NCBI GenBank assembly: GCA_937975725.1
Contig: CALJUL010000030.1
Coordinates: 1 to 27,415, forward strand
Direction of reading: 5' to 3'
From: an uncultured Pseudoxanthomonas sp.
GTDB lineage: Bacteria; Pseudomonadota; Gammaproteobacteria; Xanthomonadales; Xanthomonadaceae
Length of the DNA stretch: 27,415 nt
Every line of letters starts with the position of its first letter. The first letter of the stretch is position 1. Both the position numbers and the translations under genes were made by a program. Positions 1 to 9,579 of the stretch are shown in pieces. Under the pieces are notes generated by a model, which worked only from the letters and a program-made list of their open reading frames with translations, did no database searches and was not told the origin of the DNA.

Positions 1-273
1 GGTAAGAGTGAGGCGTGAGGGGCGGTGCGGATGGGCGCTCCGCGGCGATCGATGCTTCACGATCCCGCATGGATCGCGCTGGCAGTCCATGTCGATCCCG
101 CGATGTCATTGCTGTCTTTCCCTCTTCGCAGCGGAACGACGCCATCCGGGCATCACTCCGCGCGGCGTCCCCATTCCCCGTTCCCGCCCCTTCCCCCTGC
201 CATCCGTCATCCCTTGCGCATCCGCCCCGCCGCCCACAGTCTTCCGTAACGACCAACGCCAAGGCGACCACCG
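1..273. other. Leading segment, no gene identified
   Basis: This stretch precedes the DUF533 gene. Frames are open here, but the translations are Arg/Pro/Ser-rich, match no family I know and lack a convincing ribosome binding site. It probably holds the promoter and leader of the following gene. I cannot point to a clear -35/-10 pair. Confidence 0.4.
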
Positions 274-918
274 ATGAACGTGCAGGGCTTCCTCGACCAT
301 CTGCTGAAATCCGCGGCCGGCGGACCCGACGGGCTGCTCAATGCCGATTTCGGCCGCGGCGCGGTGGCCGGCGGCGCGCTGGGGCTGCTGCTGGGCAAGC
401 ACAAGGCCACCCGCAAGCTGGCGACCTACGGCGGGTTGGCCGCCATTGGCGTGATGGCCTATCGCGCCTACAGCGACTACCAGCGGCAGCAGGGCGGCTT
501 CGCCGCCGGCGCCGCGCCGCAGACCGTGGACCGGTTGTCGCCGCCGCAGGCCGAAGCGCATGGCCAGGCCATCCTCAAGGCGCTGGTCGCCGCGGCCAAG
601 GCCGACGGCCACATCGACGCGCGCGAGCGCCAGGCCATCGAGGGCGAGTTCTCCCGCATCGGCAGCGACGGCGAACTGCAGCAGTGGCTGCACGCCGAAC
701 TGGAGAAGCCGCTGGACCCGGCCGACGTGGCGCGCGCCGCCGGCACCCCGGAGATCGCCGCGGAGATGTACCTGGCCAGCCTGATGGTGGCCGACGAACA
801 GAACTTCATGGAGCGCGCCTACCTGGACGAACTGGCCCGGCAGTTGGAACTGGATCCGGCGCTGAAGGCGCAACTGGAACGCCAGCTCGCGCAGCCGCAA
901 CCTCCGCCGCTGCCCTGA
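274..918 (+). CDS. DUF533 / TerB-like inner-membrane protein (YebE-like)
   Basis: A 214-residue protein with the layout of the DUF533 family (E. coli YebE). The N-terminal part (about 1-75) has a Gly/Ala-rich hydrophobic stretch with the motif GALGLLLGKHKATRKLATYGG and one likely membrane segment near residues 50-65. The C-terminal part (about 85-210) is helical and acidic, with a KADGHIDARERQAIEG stretch typical of TerB-like (tellurite-resistance) domains, which carry acidic residues that may bind metal. The biochemical function is unknown. The stop lies 8 bases before the M23 peptidase start, so the two are probably cotranscribed. The ATG at 274 starts the recognisable family N-terminus MNVQGFLDHLL; upstream extensions are not conserved-looking. 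Confidence 0.85.
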   Translation: MNVQGFLDHLLKSAAGGPDGLLNADFGRGAVAGGALGLLLGKHKATRKLATYGGLAAIGVMAYRAYSDYQRQQGGFAAGAAPQTVDRLSPPQAEAHGQAILKALVAAAKADGHIDARERQAIEGEFSRIGSDGELQQWLHAELEKPLDPADVARAAGTPEIAAEMYLASLMVADEQNFMERAYLDELARQLELDPALKAQLERQLAQPQPPPLP

Positions 919-926
919 GCCGCGCG

Positions 927-1493
927 ATGCGACCGGCCTCACGCCGCCTGCGACGCCTCGCCTGGTCGCTGCTCTGGCTCACGGCGCTGGGCCTGCTGCT
1001 GGCCTGGAGCTGGCGACAGCCGTTCATGGCCTCCGCGCGCATGCTGTGGGACATCGCCCGCGCACCGGCGCCGGCCGCCCTGCCCGTCCCAGTGCACGGC
1101 GTGCGCGCCGGCCAGATCGCCGACACCTTCGGTGCGCCGCGCGGCAGCCGACGCAGGCACGAGGGCGTGGACATCTTCGCGCCGCGCGGCACGCCCGTGG
1201 CCAGCGCCACCCGCGGCATCGTGGTGTCGGTGGACGACGGCGGCCTGGGCGGCCGGCAAGTATGGGTGCTCGGCCCGGGGCGCGAGCGCCACTACTACGC
1301 CCACCTGGACGACTGGGCGCCCGGGCTCTCCACCGGCCAGGCGGTGCAGGCCGGCAGCGTGCTGGGCTTCGTCGGCACCACCGGCAACGCGCAGGGCACG
1401 CCGCCGCATCTGCATTACGGCATCTACGGCGCACAGGGTGCGCACGATCCGCTGCCGCTTCTCAGGGCGGGCGCACGCCCGCCGGCACGCTGA
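927..1493 (+). CDS. M23-family (LytM-type) peptidoglycan metallopeptidase
   Basis: A 188-residue protein. An N-terminal Arg-rich stretch and one hydrophobic segment (about 10-28, LAWSLLWLTALGLLLAW) form a signal anchor, so the enzyme should act in the periplasm. The M23 fold follows. The first zinc ligands are in the HEGVD motif (HxxxD), then HYYAHL, then the HLHYG motif carrying the catalytic and metal histidines. All key residues seem present, so an active Gly-Gly or cross-link endopeptidase is expected rather than a degenerate EnvC/NlpD-like activator. The frame is open far upstream, but that part overlaps the DUF533 gene. The ATG at 927, 8 bases after the DUF533 stop, gives a sensible signal anchor and was chosen. 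Confidence 0.87.
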   Translation: MRPASRRLRRLAWSLLWLTALGLLLAWSWRQPFMASARMLWDIARAPAPAALPVPVHGVRAGQIADTFGAPRGSRRRHEGVDIFAPRGTPVASATRGIVVSVDDGGLGGRQVWVLGPGRERHYYAHLDDWAPGLSTGQAVQAGSVLGFVGTTGNAQGTPPHLHYGIYGAQGAHDPLPLLRAGARPPAR

Positions 1494-1599
1494 ACCGCGC
1501 CGTCCCGCGGAACAGTCCATCGCGGCAGCGGCCCTCGTCCCGCTGCGGGCGCGGGCCTATCTTGGGCAGGGTCCCCAGCGCGCTCCGGCGCATGCCGCC

Positions 1600-1911
1600 A
1601 TGCCCAACCACAGCCACCGTTACCGCATCACCGTCACCCCCATCGAGAACGATGGCCTGCAATGCAGCGGCCGCTGCACCATCGAGTTCGAGCACGCCTG
1701 CCACGACGACTGGATGCGCATCCTCGAAGCCGTGCAGCGCCAGCGCGGGCTCAGCGGCGACGAGCGCGCCGCCCTGGTCGTGGGCACCAAGCTGCTCAGC
1801 GGCCTGATGCTGGACCACCGCAAGGAAGCGGACGACCTGTTCGCACCGCTGCGCCCGCACATGGGCGAATTCATCAAGTCGCTGAAGGAACGCAGCCGCG
1901 ACGCCGGCTGA
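1600..1911 (+). CDS. DUF3861-like small protein
   Basis: A 103-residue soluble protein starting MPNHSHRYRITVTPIEND. The HRYRITV opening followed by an acidic, helical second half resembles the DUF3861 family, small bacterial proteins of unknown function. No signal peptide, membrane segment or catalytic motif is visible. The ATG at 1600 was chosen because it begins the family-like N-terminus; in-frame sequence upstream overlaps the M23 gene and is low-complexity. The family assignment is from memory of the N-terminal motif and should be treated as likely, not certain. Confidence 0.7.
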   Translation: MPNHSHRYRITVTPIENDGLQCSGRCTIEFEHACHDDWMRILEAVQRQRGLSGDERAALVVGTKLLSGLMLDHRKEADDLFAPLRPHMGEFIKSLKERSRDAG

Positions 1912-2124
1912 ATCGCGCGTGCCGGCATCGCCGGCCTGCTGCCATCGGCACGGCTCGCCGTCCGTGGCGATGCTCTCTCCATCACGAAGCCGCAGCAGGG
2001 CCGCACCGCCCCGCCGGGACGAAACGTCCGGTCCCTCTCGCCTCGCACCCGCCGACCACCGCGCCGGTTAGCGTGCGGACAGCCAGGCCGGGCTAAGGTG
2101 CGCCGACACCTCCCGGAGCCTTCC

Positions 2125-2694
2125 ATGCGCACACGCCGCCGCTTCCTGTCCGCCATGCTCGCCGCGGGCGCTGTGCTCGCGCTGGCGGGCTGCGGAACGC
2201 TCAACACGGTCACCGGCCTGCTGGGCAACCAGATCGCCTTCACCCAGCCGCAACTGCAACGCCACCTCAACCACAGCTTCCCGCGCGAATTCGACAAGCT
2301 GGGCGGGCTGGTGTCGGCCACGCTCACCAATCCGCGCCTGAGCATCCCGTCCGGCGACGACCGCCTGCGTCTGGATTTCGACATCGGCGTCAGCGCGCTG
2401 GGCGCGCGCGATGTCAGCCGCGGCCATTTCGCCCTCGCCAGCCGCCTGCGCTACGACCCGGCCACGCAGGGCCTGCACCTGGACGATCCGGAAATCCTCT
2501 CGGTCGAAGTTCCGGGCTCGGGCGCGCTGATGTCAGGCGGCACGCGCCAACTGGTCAACACCGTGCTGGCCGAATACGCGCGCAGCGAACCGGTGTACCG
2601 GATCGACAGCGACATCCTGCGCCGCCTGCCCGCCAGCAAGCGGATCGGCAGCACCCGCATCGAAGGCGGCCGCGTGGTCGTCCACCTGCAATGA
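2125..2694 (+). CDS. DUF1439 lipoprotein (YceB-like)
   Basis: A 189-residue protein. Residues 1-25 form a lipoprotein signal: a twin-arginine-like RTRRR start, a hydrophobic core and the lipobox LALAGC, so the mature protein should be lipid-anchored. The rest fits DUF1439 (E. coli YceB), a beta-rich lipid-binding-like fold, with motifs NPRLSIPSGDDRLRLDFD and LRYDPATQGLHLDDPEI. Function is unknown. The start at 2125 sits directly before the signal sequence; the in-frame ATG at 2098 would add a charged leader and is less likely. The next gene is a paralogue lacking the lipobox. Confidence 0.83.
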   Translation: MRTRRRFLSAMLAAGAVLALAGCGTLNTVTGLLGNQIAFTQPQLQRHLNHSFPREFDKLGGLVSATLTNPRLSIPSGDDRLRLDFDIGVSALGARDVSRGHFALASRLRYDPATQGLHLDDPEILSVEVPGSGALMSGGTRQLVNTVLAEYARSEPVYRIDSDILRRLPASKRIGSTRIEGGRVVVHLQ

Positions 2695-2705
2695 GGTTCT
2701 CCGCC

Positions 2706-3266
2706 ATGCGCATGAAGACCCTGGCCCTGCGCGCCGCCCTGTTCCTGCTCGCCCTGCCCGCGGCGGCCATCGGCGCCCCCACCACGCTGCGCGTGGAGGC
2801 CGCGCAACTGCAGGCGGCCGCGCAGGCCGGCTTTCCGCTGGAGCATGAATTGCTGGAAGGCTTCGCCTCGCTGGCGCTGAGCGATCCGGACGTGCGCATC
2901 CCGGTGCCGGGCGAACGCCTGCGCCTGCAGATGGTCTACGCCATCACCCTGGCGACCGGCCAGCGCGTGGAGAGCGGCAACCTGGTGGTCAGCAGCGGCC
3001 TGCGCTACGACCCGGCCACTCGCGGGCTGCACCTGGTGGACCCGCAGATCGAACACCTGGGCACCAGCGCCGCCGGCCGCGGCCTGCCCGGCGGCGGTTC
3101 GCGCGAAGCCTTGCAGGAACTGGTCCGCGACTATGCGCGCACCCGCCCGCTCTACCGCCTGAGCGACGACGACCTGGCCCAGGTCCCCGGCACGCTGGCC
3201 GCCGATGCCGTGCGCGTGCAGGACGGCGCGGTGGTGATCGCCCTGCACTCCGCGCCTGCCCGCTGA
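2706..3266 (+). CDS. Second DUF1439 protein, non-lipidated
   Basis: A 186-residue paralogue of the preceding gene. It shares the framework DPDVRIPVPGERLRLQMV and LRYDPATRGLHLVDPQIE and a similar C-terminus, suggesting an old tandem duplication. It has a Sec signal (MRMKTLALRAALFLLALPAAAIGA) but no lipobox cysteine, so a soluble periplasmic form is expected. Three in-frame starts exist: 2691 (overlapping the upstream stop as ATGA), 2706 and 2712. I chose 2706 because a GAGG at 2693-2696 lies 9 bases before it. Translational coupling to the upstream gene is likely. Function is unknown. Confidence 0.8.
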   Translation: MRMKTLALRAALFLLALPAAAIGAPTTLRVEAAQLQAAAQAGFPLEHELLEGFASLALSDPDVRIPVPGERLRLQMVYAITLATGQRVESGNLVVSSGLRYDPATRGLHLVDPQIEHLGTSAAGRGLPGGGSREALQELVRDYARTRPLYRLSDDDLAQVPGTLAADAVRVQDGAVVIALHSAPAR

Positions 3267-3646
3267 AGCGGGACATCGAAGCCATCGGATAGAGCACGTG
3301 GGTGCGGGATCGCGAGATCGCGACCTACGCACGGCAGGTCGGCCCTGCGTGACCGGTGCGAAGACGTATTTGCAAATCTTCGCCTGCAAATGCACGGCCA
3401 TCGCGCACCTGCCGAGCCGCCTCAACGCCGCTCGGACGCACTATCGAGCGCGGATCGATGATCCGGCTCGACTAGCGGAATCGGCTTCATCAACGGGAAC
3501 AGGCGGCATCCGGAACGATGTGCTTCCGGGCCGGCAAATCGGGGACATGGCCCCGACCTGCGCATCGCGGCCCCGCTTGCATGGCGACGCAGACAGGCTG
3601 GCGCTCCGCCTGCGGATGCGCGGCGATCCGCGCCTCCCGGACCGCT
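3267..3646. other. Intergenic segment without a recognisable gene
   Basis: About 380 bases between the DUF1439 pair and the convergent SET-domain gene. Short open frames exist on both strands, but their translations resemble no known family and none has a good ribosome binding site. Base composition is slightly less GC-rich around 3360-3400. I see no tRNA, no strong hairpin with a T-run and no mobile-element end. Confidence 0.5.
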
Positions 3647-4126
3647 TCAGTGCTTGGGCTGCAGCATGGTCCCCGTGCACTTGCTGCTGCCGCAGCGGCA
3701 GGCCCAGATCTTCTTCAGGCGGGCGGTGTGCGGCTCGTCCAGGGTGATGCCGTAGTTGTAGGTCAGTTCCTCGCCCGGCTTGATGGCGCGCAGCGCCTCG
3801 ATGAACACCTTGTCCTTCTTGCGGTTGCCGCCGTCGTGCTCCTCGATCACCGCCTCGCAGTTGGGGTCGCAGCTATGGTTGATCCAGCGCGCCTTGTTGC
3901 CCTTGTGGTTGGCGTCGATGACGTAGTCGTCGTTGAGCGTGAACAGGAAGGTGTGGCCGGATTCCACGTCGCCGGTGTCGTCGGCGTCCACTTCCTCGTG
4001 GGTGCGGCGCTTGCCCTTGTATTCCACGACCCGCTCGCCCTTCCGGATCGGTGCGATGGCGAACACGCCGTTGCCGTGGATGTCGGACTGGCGGGCTTCG
4101 ATCTTCTTCTCTTTCTTCTTTGCCAT
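3647..4126 (-). CDS. SET-domain protein (putative protein-lysine methyltransferase)
   Basis: A 159-residue protein. After a Lys-rich start (MAKKKEKKIEAR) comes a full compact SET domain: the HGNGVFA segment near residues 17-23, the cofactor/knot motif NHSCDPN at 83-89, and the catalytic-tyrosine motif LTYNYG at 121-126. It ends with a post-SET-like cysteine group (CRCGSSKC, 143-150), which together with C86 could bind one zinc. Known SET enzymes transfer methyl from S-adenosylmethionine to lysine; the bacterial substrate is unknown. It is cytoplasmic, with no signal peptide. The ATG at 4126 starts the family-like sequence; longer in-frame versions add unrelated Arg-rich residues. Confidence 0.88.
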   Translation of the reverse strand: MAKKKEKKIEARQSDIHGNGVFAIAPIRKGERVVEYKGKRRTHEEVDADDTGDVESGHTFLFTLNDDYVIDANHKGNKARWINHSCDPNCEAVIEEHDGGNRKKDKVFIEALRAIKPGEELTYNYGITLDEPHTARLKKIWACRCGSSKCTGTMLQPKH

Positions 4127-4287
4127 CGCAGGGAAATGTGGGAACGGGAGCGGCGATTGTCGCATGCCGCGCGCGGATAGGCCGAAGGTCACCGTGACCG
4201 TCGCCACGACGACGCCCCGCGCTGTCCGGAACCGGCCCGCGCAGGCCGTTGGTGATCGGCGTTCACGACACAAACCGGTCTCCTTCC

Positions 4288-4857
4288 ATGTCCCGTCATT
4301 CCGCGTTTTCCCTGGCCGCCCTGGCCCTGCTGCTCTCCGCCTGCCGCCCGGCGGCCGATCGCCCTGCCGCCGCCGCACTGCCCACCTCCGCCGATGCGCA
4401 CGCCGCCGCACCGGAAGCGCGCGGCGAATACCTGGTGCGCATAGCCGGCTGCAACGATTGCCACACGCCGGGCTACGCCGAAGCGCAGGGCCGGATCGAC
4501 CAGGCCGACTGGCTGGTGGGTTCGCCGGTCGGCTTCAACGGTCCCTGGGGCACCACCTATGCCAGCAACCTGCGCCTGCGCATGCAGCAGATGGACGAAG
4601 CGCAGTGGCTGGAATACAGCGCCAACCTGCGCACGCGCCCGATGATGCCGGACTTCGGCGTGCGCGCCATGAGCGAAGAGGACCGGCGCGCGATCTACCG
4701 CTTCGTGCGCTCGCTGGGGCCGGCCGGGCAACCGGCGCCGGAAGCACTGCCGCCGGGCAGGACGCCGCCGGCGCCCTACTTCGGGCTGGTGCTGCCGGCC
4801 GCGCCCGCGGCGCCGCAGGCGCCCACCGCACCGTCAGCACCGGCACCAGGCGGCTGA
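4288..4857 (+). CDS. Monohaem c-type cytochrome lipoprotein
   Basis: A 189-residue protein with a lipoprotein signal (hydrophobic core AFSLAALALLL, lipobox LSAC), then an Ala/Pro-rich linker. One haem-binding CxxCH motif is present as CNDCHTP, preceded by ARGEYLVRIAG, a classic cytochrome c start. A distal methionine could come from the MMPDFGVRAM stretch. The C-terminal 30 residues are Pro/Ala-rich and probably unstructured. It should sit in the periplasm attached to a membrane and pass single electrons; partners are not visible in the neighbourhood. The ATG at 4288 begins the signal peptide; the ATG at 4249 would put extra polar residues in front and is rejected. Confidence 0.87.
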   Translation: MSRHSAFSLAALALLLSACRPAADRPAAAALPTSADAHAAAPEARGEYLVRIAGCNDCHTPGYAEAQGRIDQADWLVGSPVGFNGPWGTTYASNLRLRMQQMDEAQWLEYSANLRTRPMMPDFGVRAMSEEDRRAIYRFVRSLGPAGQPAPEALPPGRTPPAPYFGLVLPAAPAAPQAPTAPSAPAPGG

Positions 4858-4870
4858 GCCTGCGGTCGCG

Positions 4871-5071
4871 TCACCAGGACAGGCGGCCGCCGAACATCCA
4901 GAACAGGCCCATCGCCAGGCCGAACACGGTCCAGAACGCCGTGCCCAGGCCGCGGAACAGCTTCATCGCCAGGTACAGGCCGCCGGCGGCCAGCAGGACG
5001 CGCCATAGGAAACCCGTGTCCAGGCCGCGGCCGGACGGGTTGGATTCGGAAGCGGCGTGCATCGTGTTCAT
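4871..5071 (-). CDS. Small membrane protein, 66 residues
   Basis: A short protein with a polar N-terminus (MNTMHAASESNPSGRGLD) and two hydrophobic stretches, about 21-38 (FLWRVLLAAGGLYLAMKL) and 44-60 (TAFWTVFGLAMGLFWMF). It is probably a hairpin of two membrane helices. A good ribosome binding site, GAGGA on the minus strand, lies about 7 bases before the ATG at 5071. The frame stays open far upstream, opposite the suf genes, but that extension is an antisense shadow. I do not recognise the family and assign no function. It is convergent with the cytochrome gene and divergent from sufR. Confidence 0.68.
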   Translation of the reverse strand: MNTMHAASESNPSGRGLDTGFLWRVLLAAGGLYLAMKLFRGLGTAFWTVFGLAMGLFWMFGGRLSW

Positions 5072-5220
5072 GGCGAAGTCCTCGTAATCGGGCCGTCCGG
5101 GAGTGGACGCGGCCCATCTTCCGGATCGCCCGGGGCCGGCGTCAGTCGCAGGCATCAGCCGTCGCGCATGACATCCGTCAGCCGCGGCGGCGGCGCCTGA
5201 ACGGGGAAAACCGCCGGGGT

Positions 5221-5249
5221 TTGAGCGCGGCGGCAGGAAAGCGTACAAT
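5221..5249 (+). promoter_or_regulatory. Predicted sigma-70 promoter of the suf operon
   Basis: TTGAGC at 5221-5226 and TACAAT at 5244-5249 are separated by 17 bases, a good sigma-70 arrangement. Transcription would begin near 5256, about 26 bases before the sufR ATG. The -10 box lies inside the palindrome described next, so a bound regulator would block RNA polymerase. Confidence 0.65.
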
Positions 5250-5263
5250 TTCGGTACGCTTTC
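5237..5263. promoter_or_regulatory. Perfect palindrome over the suf -10 box, predicted SufR operator
   Basis: Two 10-base arms (GAAAGCGTAC at 5237-5246 and GTACGCTTTC at 5254-5263) are exact inverted copies around the 7-base spacer AATTTCG. The site covers the -10 box and the expected transcription start. Rrf2-family regulators bind dyads of about this size, and sufR is the next gene, so autorepression sensing Fe-S status is the simplest reading. The link to SufR is inferred from position. Confidence 0.65.
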
Positions 5264-5281
5264 GACCGACCCCCTCCTCCC

Positions 5282-5740
5282 ATGCTCCGCGTCACCAAGC
5301 TGACCGACTACGCCACCGTGGTCCTGACCGTGCTCGCCGCGCGGCCGGGCGAGATCCTCAGCGCCTCCGACCTGGCCGAGCACTCCGGCCTGGAACCGAC
5401 CACCGTCAGCAAGGTGCTCAAGCCGCTGGCGCAGGCCGGACTGGTCGAGGGCCTGCGCGGCGCGCACGGCGGCTACCGCCTGAGCCGCGACGCGGCCGAC
5501 ATTTCGCTGGTCGAGATCGTCGAAGCCATGGAAGGTCCGCTGGCAATGACCGAATGCAGCCAGGCCGACAGCCACTGCGGCATCGCCCACCAGTGCGGCG
5601 CGCGCGCCAACTGGCGGCTGATCAACGACGTGGTGGCCGACGCCCTGCGTGGCTTCACCCTGGCGCAGATGATCGCGCCCCCTCCCCTTTCCGACGACCC
5701 GCGCCGGCGCCCCATCGCCGTGCAGGTCGCGACCCGTTGA
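5282..5740 (+). CDS. sufR: SUF system Fe-S cluster regulator, Rrf2 family
   Basis: A 152-residue Rrf2-family repressor. The N-terminal winged helix (about 1-75) contains LTDYATVVLTVLA and the recognition-helix region LEPTTVSKVLKPLAQAGLVEGLRGAHGGYRLSR. A cysteine cluster follows near residues 92-105 (CSQADSHCGIAHQC), placed like the [2Fe-2S] ligands of IscR and related sensors. It matches the SUF-system regulator subfamily known from Xanthomonas and relatives. It likely represses its own operon from the palindrome at 5237-5263 when clusters are plentiful. The C-terminal tail is Pro/Arg-rich. It ends 15 bases before sufB, so it is cotranscribed with the assembly genes it controls. Confidence 0.93.
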   Translation: MLRVTKLTDYATVVLTVLAARPGEILSASDLAEHSGLEPTTVSKVLKPLAQAGLVEGLRGAHGGYRLSRDAADISLVEIVEAMEGPLAMTECSQADSHCGIAHQCGARANWRLINDVVADALRGFTLAQMIAPPPLSDDPRRRPIAVQVATR

Positions 5741-5755
5741 ACCGTAGGCAGCCCC

Positions 5756-7195
<1,440 letters not shown>

Positions 7196-7204
7196 CCTGC
7201 TTTT

Positions 7205-7330
7205 CCCTTCTCCCTCCGGGAGAAGGTGGCGCGAAGCGCCGGATGAGGGTATGGCGAAGCCCGCGACGCCCGAACCATCGCGGCTCCGCCGGACCCTCAC
7301 CCCAACCCCTCTCCCGATGGAAGAGGGGCT
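7205..7330. repeat. Composite palindromic intergenic repeat between sufB and sufC
   Basis: Several inverted pairs are packed in about 126 bases: CCTTCTCCC (7206-7214) with GGGAGAAGG (7218-7226); GGCGC (7228-7232) with GCGCC (7236-7240); TGAGGGT (7244-7250) with ACCCTCA (7293-7299); CCCCTCT (7306-7312) with AGAGGGG (7322-7328). This matches the style of a dispersed intergenic repeat common in Xanthomonadaceae genomes. In the mRNA it would fold strongly between sufB and sufC and might affect mRNA stability or the ratio of the two products. Confidence 0.7.
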
Positions 7331-7354
7331 CGAAAGAATCAAACGGAAACGAAC

Positions 7355-8119
<765 letters not shown>

Positions 8120-8226
8120 ATCCGGCACCCGCCCTGCATCCGCTTATCCATGGTTCCTGCGCACACCGGAACCCGTTTCGCTCGTGCCCGCAGGCCATCC
8201 GGCCCCAGTGCAACGGCGAAACCGCT

Positions 8227-8242
8227 CCCGGCCTGCGCCGGG
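8227..8242. repeat. Small palindromic repeat unit between sufC and sufD
   Basis: CCCGGC (8227-8232) and GCCGGG (8237-8242) pair around CTGC. The surrounding 149-base gap (8120-8268) also has a CATGGTTCCTGCGC stretch near 8150 and GGGATGACGCC just after the palindrome. Together they resemble a degraded copy of the 'CCGGCGCAGGCCGGGATGA'-type dispersed repeat of Xanthomonadaceae. Bases AGTAGGAACC just downstream may supply the sufD ribosome binding site. Confidence 0.5.
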
Positions 8243-8268
8243 ATGACGCCCAGTAGGAACCACCCCGC

Positions 8269-9579
8269 ATGACCGTACTCCTCGACTCCCTGGCCTCCGC
8301 CTTCACCGGCGACGCCGCGCGCCGCGCGGTGCTGGACGAAGCGCTGCGCGACGGCCTGCCCGGCCCGCGCGCCAAAGCCTGGAAATACACCTCGCTGCGC
8401 CAGCTCGAACGCCGCCGCTTCGCCGCCGTCGCCTCCGCGCCGGACGTCGACCCGATGCTGCTGGCCGACATCCCCGCGCCGCGCGCGGTGTTCGTCAACG
8501 GCCGCTATTCCGTGGCGCTGTCGCTGACCACCGACCTGCCCGACGGCGTCAGCCTGCAACTGCTGTCCGAAGCCCTGGCCGAAGGCGGCGACGCCGCGCG
8601 CTTCCTGCAGCGCCGCTTCGAGCGCACCGACGAAGTCTTCGCCCGCCTCAACGCCGCGCTGGCGAACGAAGGCGTGCTGCTGCGCGCCGAGCCCGGCGTG
8701 CACTGCGAACGGCCGCTGCACCTGGTCTTCATCGGCGCCGCGGATGCGGAAGGTGCGCCCGCCGATGCGCCGGCGCCGGCCGAGGGCACACCCGCGCTCG
8801 ATCGCGCCTGGCACCTGCGCAACCTGATCGAACTGCGCGCCGGCGCCTCGCTGGCGGTGGTGGAACACCACCTCGCCACCGCGCCGCATGCGCACTTCGT
8901 CAATGCCCTGACCCACGTCCACCTGGCCAAGGGTGCGCGGCTGTCGCACGCCCGCGTGCAGGCCGACAGCGCGCGCGCGACCACGCTGCTGCGCACCGAT
9001 GCGGCACTGGCACGCGATGCGGAATACCGGCGCGTGGACCTGGAACTGGGCGGCGCGCTGTCGCGCCACGAACTGAACGTGCGACTGGAAGGCGACAACG
9101 CCCGCCTGGTCGCCAACGGCGTGCTGCTGGCCGACGGCCGTCGCCACGTCGATACGCGCCTGGGCATCGACCACATCGCCCGCGACACTGCCTGCGGACT
9201 GACCTGGCGCGGCCTGGGCGCCGGCCGCGGCCGCGTGGTCTTCCACGGCGGCATCCTGATCCGCGAAGGCGCGGACGGCACCGACGCGGCGCTGTCCAAC
9301 AAGAACCTGCTGCTGTCGGACAACGCCGAGATCGACACCCAGCCCGTGCTGGAAATCCACGCCGACGAAGTCAAGGCCGCGCACGGTGCCACCGTCGGCC
9401 GGCTCGACGCGCAGGCGCTGTTCTACCTGCGCTCGCGCGGGCTGCCGCAGGATGAAGCGCGCCAGCTCCTGACCGCCGCCTTCTGCCGCGAGCCGCTGGC
9501 CGTCATCGAGGACGAAGGACTGCGCGAACGGCTCACGGCGCACGTCGATGCCGCCCTGGCGGCACTGGGGACGCGATGA
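8269..9579 (+). CDS. sufD: Fe-S cluster assembly protein SufD
   Basis: A 436-residue paralogue of SufB that pairs with it in SufBC2D and is needed for iron delivery into the nascent cluster. The N-terminal part contains GPRAKAWKYTSLRQLERRRF, typical of SufD. The C-terminal half is the beta-helix region ending in EVKAAHGATVGRLDAQALFYLRSRGLPQDEARQLL. His372 in AAHGATVG appears to match E. coli SufD His360, important for cluster formation. A Pro/Ala-rich insert near residues 160-180 is probably a loop. The stop overlaps the sufS ATG (ATGA at 9576-9579), so sufD and sufS are translationally coupled. Confidence 0.95.
   Translation: MTVLLDSLASAFTGDAARRAVLDEALRDGLPGPRAKAWKYTSLRQLERRRFAAVASAPDVDPMLLADIPAPRAVFVNGRYSVALSLTTDLPDGVSLQLLSEALAEGGDAARFLQRRFERTDEVFARLNAALANEGVLLRAEPGVHCERPLHLVFIGAADAEGAPADAPAPAEGTPALDRAWHLRNLIELRAGASLAVVEHHLATAPHAHFVNALTHVHLAKGARLSHARVQADSARATTLLRTDAALARDAEYRRVDLELGGALSRHELNVRLEGDNARLVANGVLLADGRRHVDTRLGIDHIARDTACGLTWRGLGAGRGRVVFHGGILIREGADGTDAALSNKNLLLSDNAEIDTQPVLEIHADEVKAAHGATVGRLDAQALFYLRSRGLPQDEARQLLTAAFCREPLAVIEDEGLRERLTAHVDAALAALGTR

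Noticed and set aside
8..277. Short frames in the first 273 bases
   Set aside because: Arg/Pro-rich translations with no motif or ribosome binding site.
15..926. N-terminal extension of the M23 peptidase frame by 304 codons
   Set aside because: It overlaps the DUF533 gene and is Arg/Pro-rich. ATG 927 gives a normal signal anchor.
3298..3747. Plus-strand frame between the DUF1439 pair and the SET gene
   Set aside because: Overlaps the SET gene on the other strand, no family likeness, no ribosome binding site.
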